A stretch of 5,764 nt of DNA from Paracoccaceae bacterium (GTDB lineage: Bacteria > Pseudomonadota > Alphaproteobacteria > Rhodobacterales > Rhodobacteraceae), in NCBI GenBank assembly GCA_004566265.1, contig SPLB01000143.1, positions 1 through 5,764 of the forward strand, in the 5' to 3' direction. Position numbers and translations under genes: made by a program. The notes under the pieces are model-generated. The model had not been told where the DNA came from. It did not search any database and worked only from the letters and a program-made list of their open reading frames with translations. Positions 1-5,147 of this stretch are shown piece after piece. The number at the start of each line of letters is the position of its first letter. The stretch's first letter is position 1.

Positions 1-124
1 CATGGACGATCAAGGCCGCGTGCTGACCGAAGGAGATCAGGTGCAGATCGGCGGCAATGAAACTTATGTCTCGCTCTGCCGCTATCATTGGCGTGAAGCG
101 ATGGGCGACCTGCCCGACCGCTGA
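1..124 (+). CDS. tdk: Thymidine kinase, C-terminal end (partial, 5' end outside window)
   Basis: The reading frame beginning with the ATG at 2 encodes 40 residues and stops with TGA at 122-124; the gene begins left of the window and that ATG is an internal Met. The segment contains GGNETYVSLCRYHW, which closely matches the end of type II (TK1-like) thymidine kinases such as E. coli Tdk (GGNERYVSVCRKHY). These cytosolic enzymes phosphorylate thymidine with ATP in the pyrimidine salvage pathway. From family knowledge, the Cys and His of CRYH are the last two ligands of the structural zinc, and the GGNE..Y stretch belongs to the lasso that closes over the nucleoside. The P-loop and catalytic Glu lie outside the window and cannot be checked. 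The gene converges on the minus-strand pair at 261-1183. Confidence 0.9.
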   Translation, partial: MDDQGRVLTEGDQVQIGGNETYVSLCRYHWREAMGDLPDR

Positions 125-171
125 CGGAATGAAAAAAGGGCAGTCGCGACCATGGGTGACATCCTGGACGC

Positions 172-207
172 CTCTGCGGCGCAGAGAACGGCTGCTCTGG
201 CGCCAGA
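172..207. repeat. Overlapping hairpins in the tdk / SRPBCC convergent gap
   Basis: Between the two convergent genes, CTCTGC (172-177) and GCAGAG (181-186) form a 6-bp stem with a 3-base loop. GGCGCAGAG (178-186) can instead pair with CTCTGGCGCC (195-204), giving nine pairs with one bulged G and an 8-base loop. TCTGGCGCCAGA (196-207) is itself a perfect palindrome. None is followed by a T-run on the plus strand. On the minus strand the nearest run of six Ts (complement of 132-137) is about 35 bases beyond the stems, so a classical bidirectional terminator is not shown. A role in ending or stabilising the converging transcripts is inference. Confidence 0.4.
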
Positions 208-260
208 CCTAATGACCTACTGCATCGTAGCGAAGGTCGGCTTTTGGGTTATTGTGTGAT

Positions 261-779
261 CTAACCGCGAGACCTGCGATCAATCTCCGCTTGAGCATCT
301 CGAGCAAATTCCACAATCAATCGTTTTGGGCGCACAAAGAGTAAAGCGAGAATTTTTGATTTCAGCCCTTCTGTGGTGATGGTTTCGGTAAAGGTGCCGC
401 GAACGACATGAGGCTCGATCTCTTCAAACTCTGCTAAATACCGACCGGTGAAGTACCCGCCCGACGATGTGACGAGTTCATACCGTCTCGGCGCATCAAA
501 GACAGCTTCCTGAAAGGCGATACGCACGTTGTGCTCTAAAACCTCGGTCCACTGTCGTGACCCAGTTTCACCCTCTAGCCCTACGATGTCGACAACGGAC
601 TCGCGCCACTCCGGCAAACTGGCCGGATCAGTATAGACTTCCCAAACCTCCTCAAGCGATCCGTTCAGCGTCACTGCATGTGTTCCTGAACGCGTGTCCG
701 GCACTAAGAAGTGGATAATCGCAATGACAACACCCAATACCGCGACGAAGCCGATGAAAACTGTCGAAAGCATCTTCAT
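261..779 (-). CDS. Membrane-anchored SRPBCC-fold protein (polyketide cyclase/dehydrase-like)
   Basis: This encodes 172 residues. Residues 5-26 are a hydrophobic stretch (VFIGFVAVLGVVIAIIHFLV) preceded by a Lys, predicting an N-terminal membrane anchor or uncleaved signal. The rest resembles the START/Bet v 1-like SRPBCC superfamily: HAVTLNGSLEEVWEVYTDP and LPEWRESV (about 34-63) fit the usual beta1 and 'vW..ltD...pW' opening, mixed strands follow, and a long C-terminal helix spans about 147-169. Such proteins bind hydrophobic ligands in a cavity, but no ligand or enzymatic role can be read here. The start is set by a strong GAGGAG 5 bases before the ATG, and that ATG overlaps the upstream gene's stop (ATGA), implying translational coupling. 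Base composition is low: 301-360 is about 40% GC. Fold assignment is fairly sure; function is unknown. Confidence 0.75.
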   Translation of the reverse strand: MKMLSTVFIGFVAVLGVVIAIIHFLVPDTRSGTHAVTLNGSLEEVWEVYTDPASLPEWRESVVDIVGLEGETGSRQWTEVLEHNVRIAFQEAVFDAPRRYELVTSSGGYFTGRYLAEFEEIEPHVVRGTFTETITTEGLKSKILALLFVRPKRLIVEFARDAQAEIDRRSRG

Positions 780-1183
780 ACGATCTCCTCTAGCTTACGC
801 CGATAGGCGATCCACTGCGGATCGATAGGGAGTTTCTTGGCGACTTTGTCATCCGGCGCGATCACACGCCAAAATGGTATGACTTTACAAGGCGATTTGC
901 CCTCGTCCATCTCTTCGATGGCATATTCAGCCACAATCCTGAGGAAAATGGCTGTCGAGGCCGGACACATTGCATCGCATTTGTTGCGCCGCGCCAATTG
1001 GTTGCGCATCTTTGTGACGTTTGACAGCTCTCCGGCTGGGACAGCGCATATGTAATCCGCCACGATATGGGGCGTGCCCACAAACAGCATCTGCCCTGCC
1101 TTGATCCCCGCAAAGCTCTTATCGAGCATCACCTTCTTTGGGGAGCGTTGTTTGTGGAATTTGTCGCATGCTTTCATCTTCAT
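776..1183 (-). CDS. MGMT-like (O6-alkylguanine-DNA alkyltransferase-related) small protein without the catalytic cysteine
   Basis: This encodes 135 residues. Residues 34-134 resemble a little-described group usually labelled 'MGMT family protein': VADYICAVPAGELSNVTKMRNQLAR reads like the winged-helix DNA-binding part, then CPASTAIFLRIVAEYAIEE (73-91), then IPFWRVIAP (102-110). In true alkyltransferases the last motif is IPCHRV, whose Cys accepts the alkyl group. Here Phe and Trp replace Cys-His, so suicidal alkyl transfer at that position is not possible. A CPxxTxIF Cys (C73) is also typical of this group as I recall it. Other cysteines are C6, C46, C69 and C99. It could be a non-catalytic lesion binder like the ATL proteins or something unrelated to repair. 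It is first in a two-gene unit, overlapping the SRPBCC gene by 4 bases. Its ribosome site is weak (AGG 8 bases upstream). Confidence 0.6.
   Translation of the reverse strand: MKMKACDKFHKQRSPKKVMLDKSFAGIKAGQMLFVGTPHIVADYICAVPAGELSNVTKMRNQLARRNKCDAMCPASTAIFLRIVAEYAIEEMDEGKSPCKVIPFWRVIAPDDKVAKKLPIDPQWIAYRRKLEEIV
785..790 (-). promoter_or_regulatory. Ribosome binding site of the SRPBCC gene
   Basis: On the minus strand GAGGAG lies 5 bases before the ATG at 777-779, inside the end of the MGMT-like gene. It favours this ATG over the second in-frame ATG (771-773), which would be 11 bases away. Confidence 0.7.
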
Positions 1184-1217
1184 GCGAATAGCCTAACATT
1201 AACTGGTTGATTCGCAA

Positions 1218-1248
1218 AATATGCCCCTATTTTTTCACTTAAATACAA
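1218..1248 (-). promoter_or_regulatory. Possible promoter of the MGMT-like/SRPBCC unit
   Basis: On the minus strand TTGTAT (complement of 1243-1248) could serve as -35 and CATATT (complement of 1218-1223) as -10, with a long 19-base spacer. This would give a leader of about 30 bases. The AT-rich setting fits, but the spacing and -10 are poor matches, so this is only a candidate. Confidence 0.25.
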
Positions 1249-1332
1249 TCATTTAAATGAATTCCGGGACGGAAAGATTGCAAAGCATCTGCAAAATGCG
1301 GTCGTTCGACTAAAGCAAAGCAAAGGCAGGTT

Positions 1333-1450
1333 TGTCCCGCTCAGCAGCTCTCTGTATCCCTGCTGAGTCACTGCGGGATTTGGATACAATCGCTCTCGGG
1401 ACCAATCAAAGGCTTGCGGTATGCAACATTGAAACCGATCAAGCGGGACA
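1333..1450. repeat. Nested inverted repeats, possible element remnant
   Basis: TGTCCCGCT (1333-1341) and AGCGGGACA (1442-1450) are perfect 9-bp inverted repeats enclosing 100 bases. Inside the left part, CTCAGCAG (1340-1347) and CTGCTGAG (1360-1367) make a perfect 8-bp stem with a 12-base loop. CCCG just before it can also pair with CGGG at 1374-1377. No flanking target duplication is visible. It could be a small non-autonomous element remnant or simply a structured spacer. Confidence 0.45.
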
Positions 1451-1516
1451 GAGGCCGCCATCCGTCCTTGGTGCCAGCTTTTGCCCTGGTTGCAACCGAC
1501 CCCAAAGGGTAGAATG

Positions 1517-1550
1517 AAAAAGAGCGCCCCAAACAGAAGCGCCCTTTCTT
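1517..1550 (-). terminator. Rho-independent terminator after the 2-hydroxyacid dehydrogenase gene
   Basis: Read on the minus strand, AAAGGGCGC (complement of 1539-1547) pairs with GCGCTCTTT (complement of 1519-1527). This gives nine pairs including one G-U and an 11-base loop. A run of five Ts starts within the 3' arm and ends at 1517. The stem begins about 8 bases after the dehydrogenase stop codon, the right place to end the ybjN-proC-csaA-dehydrogenase transcript. Confidence 0.65.
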
Positions 1551-1554
1551 GTTC

Positions 1555-2508
1555 TCAGACCCGATTGGGCAGCTCCCTACCCGCCAGATGCGCCGCGAGG
1601 TTATCAAGCGCCATGTGCCCCATGGCGCTGCGCACCTCCTCGGTGGCGGTGCCCAGATGCGGCAGCAGGGTTACCTGCTCCATCGCGCGCAAGGTTTCGG
1701 GCACCTTGGGTTCGAACTCATAGACATCAAGCCCCGCACCTGCGATCTGCCCGGCGTCAAGGGCCGCAATCAGCGCTGCCTCATCGACCACTTCCCCACG
1801 GGCAATATTGATCAGCAACGCGCTGGGTTTCATGGCCGCCAGCACATCCGCGTTGATCAGGTGGCGGGTGTCACCCCCACCCGGCACTGTCAGCACCAGC
1901 ATATCGACGGAGGACGCGAGCGCGCGCAGATCCACCGCCCGCTCAGATGGGTAGGCTGTTGTCTTTGGACTGCGCGCCACATAGGCAATCTCCATGCCAA
2001 ACCCGAAATGCGCACGCCGAGCAATGGCGTCGCCAATACGGCCCAAGCCCACCACGCCCAGACGCTTGCCGGTCAGGTGCATCCCCAGCATCTGCGTTGG
2101 GTGCCAGCCCTGCCACGCGCCACTGCGCAGCAGTCTTTCTCCCTCGCCTGCGCGCCGTGCGGTCATCAGCATCAGCGTCAGGGCAATATCGGCGGTGGCA
2201 TCTGTGACGGCACCGGGGGTATGTGTAACCTCCACCCCAACCGCCCGGGCGGCTGCGACATCGATGTGGTTATATCCCACCCCAAAGTTCGCCAGCAACC
2301 TGCAGCGCGGTTCGGAGCCTTCGGCAAAGACCTCGGCTGAGAACATGTCACCAAGTGTTGGCACCACCAGATCATAGTCACGCAGGGCCGCGACCATGTC
2401 CGCGTGGGTCATTGGCGTGGTCGCGGTCCGGAACTCTGCGCCGAACTCCAACACCGCCCGCGCCGTTACCGCATCCGTCATTGGCCGAGTGATCAAAACC
2501 CGCGCCAT
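1555..2508 (-). CDS. D-isomer-specific 2-hydroxyacid dehydrogenase (glyoxylate/hydroxypyruvate reductase-like)
   Basis: This encodes 317 residues, normal for the family, which reduces 2-ketoacids such as glyoxylate, hydroxypyruvate or pyruvate with NAD(P)H in the cytosol. The dinucleotide motif GLGRIG is at 154-159 within a Rossmann domain (about 100-285); the split catalytic domain is formed by both ends. The catalytic triad is intact: Arg237 in NIARGEVVDE, Glu266 in DVYEFEP (29 residues later, the usual spacing) and His284 in LLPHLGTATEE. The exact substrate cannot be read; the overall look is GyaR/GhrB-like. After the second beta strand comes ARSPK rather than an Asp, which may favour NADPH (inference). 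The ATG shares its A with the stop of csaA (TGATG) and no strong ribosome site precedes it, so translation is probably coupled. A terminator follows directly. Confidence 0.93.
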   Translation of the reverse strand: MARVLITRPMTDAVTARAVLEFGAEFRTATTPMTHADMVAALRDYDLVVPTLGDMFSAEVFAEGSEPRCRLLANFGVGYNHIDVAAARAVGVEVTHTPGAVTDATADIALTLMLMTARRAGEGERLLRSGAWQGWHPTQMLGMHLTGKRLGVVGLGRIGDAIARRAHFGFGMEIAYVARSPKTTAYPSERAVDLRALASSVDMLVLTVPGGGDTRHLINADVLAAMKPSALLINIARGEVVDEAALIAALDAGQIAGAGLDVYEFEPKVPETLRAMEQVTLLPHLGTATEEVRSAMGHMALDNLAAHLAGRELPNRV

Positions 2509-2861
2509 CAGTGCAACCGTCCGCCCAACGGCAGATCCGCGTCCACCGCCCCATCCGGGCCAATCAGCACCACCTCGCCGTTTTCATCCGGCAGGCCCAA
2601 GACCAGCACCTCGGACATGAACTTGCCGATCTGGCGCGGCGGGAAATTCACCACCGCCAGCACCTGTTTGCCCACCAGCATGTCCGGGGTGTAATGCGCC
2701 GTCACCTGGGCGGACGTCTTTCTTTCCCCGATCTCTGGGCCAAAATCGATCCACATTTTGATCGCCGGACGCCGCGCCTCCGGGTAGGGTTCAGCCCGCA
2801 CCACGGTGCCCATACGCACGTCGACCTTCAGAAAGTCATCAAAGGAAATCTCATCAGCCAC
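2508..2861 (-). CDS. csaA: tRNA-binding protein CsaA
   Basis: This encodes 117 residues from a GTG start and is a single-domain OB-fold protein homologous to B. subtilis CsaA (110 residues). Shared blocks are FDDFLKVDVRMGTVVRAEPYPEARRPAIK (about 8-35), IDFG, TSAQVT (49-54), VNFPPRQIG (71-79) and SEVLVLG (83-89). CsaA is a cytosolic dimer that binds tRNA through this EMAP-II/Trbp111-like domain and has been described in Bacillus as chaperone-like and export-related; its precise job in alphaproteobacteria is unclear. The frame is open further upstream to an ATG at 2936, but those extra 25 residues are not family-like. The GTG at 2859-2861 has AAGGAA 7 bases before it. It overlaps the end of proC by 8 bases and runs into the dehydrogenase gene with a 1-base overlap. 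Confidence 0.93.
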   Translation of the reverse strand: MADEISFDDFLKVDVRMGTVVRAEPYPEARRPAIKMWIDFGPEIGERKTSAQVTAHYTPDMLVGKQVLAVVNFPPRQIGKFMSEVLVLGLPDENGEVVLIGPDGAVDADLPLGGRLH

Positions 2862-3669
2862 GCGACAGTTCCTTGGATCGTTTGGTCGCCGCCCCCACTG
2901 CGCGCGGCAGCAGGGCGGGGAAGCCATTTTCTTCATCCATCAACACCTCCAGCGCAGCTTGCGTGGTGCCATTGGGCGAGGTCACATTCACCCGCAGCTG
3001 CGACGGGCTGTCCTCGGACTGTTCGGCCAATGCACCTGCCCCCGCGACGGTGGCCTGGGCCAGCTGCATCGCCAGATCTTCGGACAGGCCCTGCGCCACA
3101 CCGCCGGCTGCCAGCGTTTCAATCAGGTGGAAGACATAGGCCGGGCCAGACCCCGACACAGCGGTCACCGCATCCATCTGGCCTTCGTTTTCAAGACGCA
3201 CGACTTGACCGACCGCAGACAACAACGCTTCGGCCCGGTCCAGATCCGTGGCGTTGGTGCACCCGTTTCCGATAATCGCAGTGATGCCGCGGCCCACGGC
3301 TGCGGGCGTATTTGGCATGGCACGCACAATCGGCGTCTCTGCACCCAGCAGTGTTTCGTAGGTTTTCAAAGATGTCCCAGCCGCAACGGACAAAAACAGT
3401 GTTTTACCACCGCCGAGGTTCGCCATGGCAGGCAGGGCCGCGCCCATCATCTGCGGCTTTACAGCAATCAGCACAATTGAGGGGGTGCCATCCAGCGCTG
3501 CATTGATCCGCACACCAGTGGATTTCAGCCAATCCGAGGGGTTGGGGTCCGTGACCCAGACCATCTGAGGGTTCAGCCCCTGCTGCAGCCAGCCCTCCAG
3601 CATCGCAGAGCCCATCTTGCCGCAGCCCACAAGCACCAAGCCATTGCCTGCAATATCGGCCATGTTCAT
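2854..3669 (-). CDS. proC: Pyrroline-5-carboxylate reductase
   Basis: This encodes 271 residues, the usual ProC length. The enzyme reduces 1-pyrroline-5-carboxylate to L-proline with NAD(P)H, the last step of proline synthesis, in the cytosol as a decamer in studied cases. The N-terminal Rossmann domain has VGCGKMGSAM (14-23), AVKP at 69-72 and AMPNTPAAVG (117-126). The C-terminal helical domain has the family signature VSGSGPAYVFHLIE (171-184) and VTSPNGTTQAAL (229-240) for substrate binding. Met1 is preferred over Met3 because AAGGGG sits 7 bases before it. It follows the ybjN-family gene by 54 bases and overlaps csaA by 8 bases, so it is likely the second gene of an operon. No truncation or missing motif is seen. 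Confidence 0.96.
   Translation of the reverse strand: MNMADIAGNGLVLVGCGKMGSAMLEGWLQQGLNPQMVWVTDPNPSDWLKSTGVRINAALDGTPSIVLIAVKPQMMGAALPAMANLGGGKTLFLSVAAGTSLKTYETLLGAETPIVRAMPNTPAAVGRGITAIIGNGCTNATDLDRAEALLSAVGQVVRLENEGQMDAVTAVSGSGPAYVFHLIETLAAGGVAQGLSEDLAMQLAQATVAGAGALAEQSEDSPSQLRVNVTSPNGTTQAALEVLMDEENGFPALLPRAVGAATKRSKELSRG
2869..2874 (-). promoter_or_regulatory. Ribosome binding site deciding the csaA GTG start
   Basis: On the minus strand AAGGAA precedes the GTG at 2859-2861 by 7 bases and lies inside the last codons of proC. Together with the homology boundary it supports the GTG over the upstream in-frame ATG at 2936. Confidence 0.7.
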
Positions 3670-3676
3670 CTTCAGT

Positions 3677-3682
3677 CCCCTT
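3677..3682 (-). promoter_or_regulatory. Ribosome binding site of proC
   Basis: On the minus strand AAGGGG lies 7 bases before the ATG at 3667-3669. The alternative ATG two codons later would be 13 bases away. Confidence 0.65.
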
Positions 3683-3723
3683 ACGTTTCGGCCCCTTCGA
3701 ACACAGGCCCATCGGGGACAGGT

Positions 3724-4224
3724 TTAAGCGCGCCCGTAAGCCTCTGCAATGGCGACATCCATCGCCTCATCTGCGGGGCGGTCGCCCCATGTGGTCAGCT
3801 GGATCGCCGGGTAGTAACGTTCACAGTTCATCACGGCCGTCTGGACAATGGCGTCCACCTGTTGCGGTGTCGCCATCTGGCCACCCGCCAGAACGAGCCC
3901 ATAGCGGAACATCATAAGCTTTTGCTCGGCCCAATACGTAAAGCTACCGGTCCAGCACTGGTCATTCATCTTGTTGACCAGTTCATAAAGGGCGGCTTCC
4001 TTGTTTTTCGGCGGCTCCATTTCGAACGAACACACCATGCGCAGGCACTCGTCGTAATCCGACCACGCCAAGGTCAGTGAATAGGTCCGCCACTGCCCCT
4101 CAATCGCCATCGCGATCTGATCGTCGGCAATTCGATCGAAATCCCAGTCGTGGTGGCATGCGATATTCTCGACGATGTCGATCGGGTGTAGGTCGTCCTG
4201 AAACTGATGCTCGGAAAGGGCCAT
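3724..4224 (-). CDS. YbjN domain-containing protein
   Basis: This encodes 166 residues, acidic and without a signal peptide. It matches the YbjN family as found in alphaproteobacteria next to proC: HPIDIVENIACHHDWDFDR (about 13-31), EGQWRTYSLTLAWSDYDECLRMVCSFEM (42-69), then YELVNKMNDQCWTGSFTYWAEQKLMMFRYGL (80-110). The fold resembles type III secretion chaperones and CesT-like proteins. In E. coli, YbjN has been linked to stress tolerance and motility, but the molecular function is not settled and none should be assumed here. The ATG at 4222-4224 is chosen because GAGGTG lies 5 bases before it; an in-frame upstream ATG at 4272 would add 16 residues that do not look like the family. It is probably first in the operon with proC, csaA and the dehydrogenase. 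Confidence 0.88.
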   Translation of the reverse strand: MALSEHQFQDDLHPIDIVENIACHHDWDFDRIADDQIAMAIEGQWRTYSLTLAWSDYDECLRMVCSFEMEPPKNKEAALYELVNKMNDQCWTGSFTYWAEQKLMMFRYGLVLAGGQMATPQQVDAIVQTAVMNCERYYPAIQLTTWGDRPADEAMDVAIAEAYGRA

Positions 4225-4229
4225 GTCGT

Positions 4230-4235
4230 CACCTC
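4230..4235 (-). promoter_or_regulatory. Ribosome binding site deciding the ybjN start
   Basis: On the minus strand GAGGTG lies 5 bases before the ATG at 4222-4224. This is why the shorter 166-residue form is annotated. Confidence 0.7.
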
Positions 4236-4250
4236 TCTGGTCTCTAGCTG

Positions 4251-4312
4251 TGGGGCAGACAGTTGGCCCCAAACGCTAGCTTTCGCCTCTATGGACCGGG
4301 GCGGTTTCCCCG
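4251..4312 (-). repeat. Alternative G/C hairpins in the ybjN leader
   Basis: TGGGGC (4251-4256) pairs with GCCCCA (4266-4271), 6 bp with a 9-base loop. CGGGG (4297-4301) pairs with CCCCG (4308-4312), 5 bp with a 6-base loop. GCCCC (4266-4270) can instead pair with GGGGC (4298-4302), which would break both other stems. The set sits 27-88 bases upstream of the ybjN ATG. No T-run follows, so it is not a simple terminator. A regulatory role is inference. Confidence 0.35.
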
Positions 4313-4685
4313 ATCCCTACTAGATATGGTGCGACCACACGAGGCCTGTGGCAACCTTTATTTTGGGTATAACTGCAATAAGTTGTGGATGAGATCAGAT
4401 TTGCCTCAAGATGCCGGCAGTTAGCATGTTCACGACAGGACCCAGATCGGGCGGCGCGAAACACCTCGCGGTCCGTGCCGTTCAAGACGTGAGACGTGCC
4501 TTGACTTGGGTGGCTTGGCCGCATCAGCGCAACCTGACGGCGGGTTCTCCAAAGGCCTCACGCACACCGCACCACAGATGCGCCGCCCAGCACTCCCGAC
4601 CCGACTTTGCGTCACAATGCCCCCTACCCCTTCAAATGGGGGACATCGCCGCGCCCCTGAAACCGGCCTCACAGTCAAGAACATA

Positions 4686-4698
4686 CCCCTTTTCGGGG
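4686..4698 (-). terminator. Weak terminator-like hairpin downstream of ubiK
   Basis: On the minus strand CCCC-GAAAA-GGGG is followed by TATGTTCTTG, a poor T-rich tail. It lies about 85 bases after the ubiK stop. The stem is only four pairs and the tail is interrupted, so this is a weak candidate for ending the ubiK transcript. Confidence 0.25.
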
Positions 4699-4772
4699 GG
4701 GCTCGCTGCATGTGGTCAACATCAATCTGGCATGGCTACGTGCCAACGCGAAGGAGCACAGCTCTTTCTCCA

Positions 4773-4786
4773 GATCGAATTCGATC
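4773..4786. repeat. 14-bp perfect palindrome overlapping the ubiK stop
   Basis: GATCGAATTCGATC is its own reverse complement and covers two bases of the ubiK stop codon (4785-4787). It might form a small hairpin at the transcript end or be a protein site. A palindrome this long is mildly unusual in a window this size but could be chance. Confidence 0.4.
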
Positions 4787-5027
4787 AGCCCTTGGCTTCT
4801 AGCGCATCCAGACGCGCTTGCAGGGCTTCGTTTTCCTCACGCGCTTTCTGCGCCATGGCGCGCACCGCGTCGAATTCCTCGCGGGTGACAAAATCGCGGT
4901 CGGCAAGCCAGCGGTCCAGCATGCTTTTCATGGCGGTCTCCGCCTCTTCGCGGGCGCCCTGGGCCACGCCCATGGCATTGGTCATCAGCTGTGAAATATC
5001 ATCAAGGATCTTATTGCGACTCTGCAT
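4785..5027 (-). CDS. ubiK: UbiK/BMFP-type accessory factor (YqiC-like coiled-coil protein)
   Basis: This encodes 80 residues. An amphipathic N-terminal helix with [26 protein letters not shown] (about 5-30) is followed by [45 protein letters not shown]. The DFVTREEFD motif (45-53) and the trimeric-type coiled coil after it are the hallmark of the BMFP/YqiC family, as in E. coli UbiK (DLVSREEFD). UbiK in enterobacteria helps ubiquinone synthesis with UbiJ in a lipid-associated complex; Brucella BMFP was described as membrane-fusogenic. Which role applies here cannot be read from sequence. The ATG at 5025-5027 is preferred over a GTG at 5049-5051 because GGGAGA lies 9 bases before it and the extra eight residues are not family-like. 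It is divergent from lgt. Confidence 0.85.
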   Translation of the reverse strand: MQSRNKILDDISQLMTNAMGVAQGAREEAETAMKSMLDRWLADRDFVTREEFDAVRAMAQKAREENEALQARLDALEAKG

Positions 5028-5036
5028 TTGCTTGGC

Positions 5037-5042
5037 TCTCCC
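5037..5042 (-). promoter_or_regulatory. Ribosome binding site supporting the ubiK ATG
   Basis: On the minus strand GGGAGA lies 9 bases before the ATG at 5025-5027, and it overlaps codons that would be translated if the upstream GTG were used. Confidence 0.5.
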
Positions 5043-5073
5043 AGAAATCACTTACCCCCGAAGGGTTCCCCCT

Positions 5074-5103
5074 CTATATGGAGATCAAACCGGGAAACGA
5101 CAA
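5074..5103 (-). promoter_or_regulatory. Possible ubiK promoter in the ubiK/lgt divergent gap
   Basis: On the minus strand TTGTCG (complement of 5098-5103) and ATATAG (complement of 5074-5079) are separated by 18 bases, a fair sigma-70-like pair. It would give a leader of about 40 bases. No equally good pair is seen for lgt on the plus strand. Confidence 0.35.
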
Positions 5104-5147
5104 GCCGTTCCCCCCGCAATTGTCCGCATCCGAGAGCAAAGTACCGA

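Larger units (their letters stand above)
1184..1554. other. Stretch without a recognisable gene, 371 bases
   Basis: This lies between the start of the MGMT-like gene and the end of the dehydrogenase gene. The left part (about 1200-1260) is AT-rich and should hold the promoter of the MGMT-like/SRPBCC unit; it also has the 12-bp palindrome TCATTTAAATGA at 1249-1260. The middle (1333-1450) holds nested inverted repeats. The 10-bp palindrome GGTTGCAACC is at 1488-1497. The right end is the dehydrogenase terminator (1517-1550). Short open frames on both strands (60-80 codons) show no recognisable protein pattern. It may be a decayed element, but nothing identifies it. Confidence 0.6.
4225..4784. 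other. Long stretch without a recognisable gene, 560 bases
   Basis: This lies between ybjN and ubiK. On the ybjN side it has the ribosome site and G/C hairpins at 4251-4312. The middle (about 4320-4680) has open frames on both strands, but their translations are rich in Arg, Pro, Ser and Cys with no domain pattern, typical of non-coding GC-rich DNA. CCCC (4618-4621 and 4626-4629) with GGGG at 4637-4640, and CCCC (4686-4689) with a run of seven G at 4695-4701, form small hairpins. I could not see a tRNA, tmRNA, RNase P, SRP RNA or a convincing promoter. A small RNA is possible but not shown. Confidence 0.55.

Noticed and set aside
1249..1260. 12-bp palindrome TCATTTAAATGA as an operator
   Set aside because: It lies just upstream of the weak candidate promoter, but a 12-bp palindrome is expected by chance about once in this length and AT-rich DNA makes it likelier.
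1332..1517. Small plus-strand open frame of 61 codons
   Set aside because: It starts with TTG inside the inverted repeats, lacks a clear ribosome site and shows no known protein pattern.
1708..1719. GGGTTCGAACTC, like a tRNA T-arm
   Set aside because: It is inside the dehydrogenase coding sequence and no acceptor, D or anticodon arms surround it.
1549..2340. Long plus-strand open frame of 263 codons
   Set aside because: It lies antisense to the dehydrogenase gene, whose motifs are complete. The plus-strand translation is rich in His, Gln, Arg and Pro with no domain pattern.
2862..2936. Longer csaA form starting at the ATG at 2936
   Set aside because: The extra 25 residues lie inside proC, do not resemble CsaA, and a well-spaced ribosome site supports the GTG at 2861.
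2511..3480. Plus-strand open frames of 254 and 224 codons
   Set aside because: They are antisense to csaA and proC, which are recognised with intact motifs; the antisense translations look like high-GC shadow frames.
4276..4524. Minus-strand open frame of 82 codons upstream of ybjN
   Set aside because: No recognisable domain, Ser/Arg/Cys-rich composition, and no good ribosome site seen.
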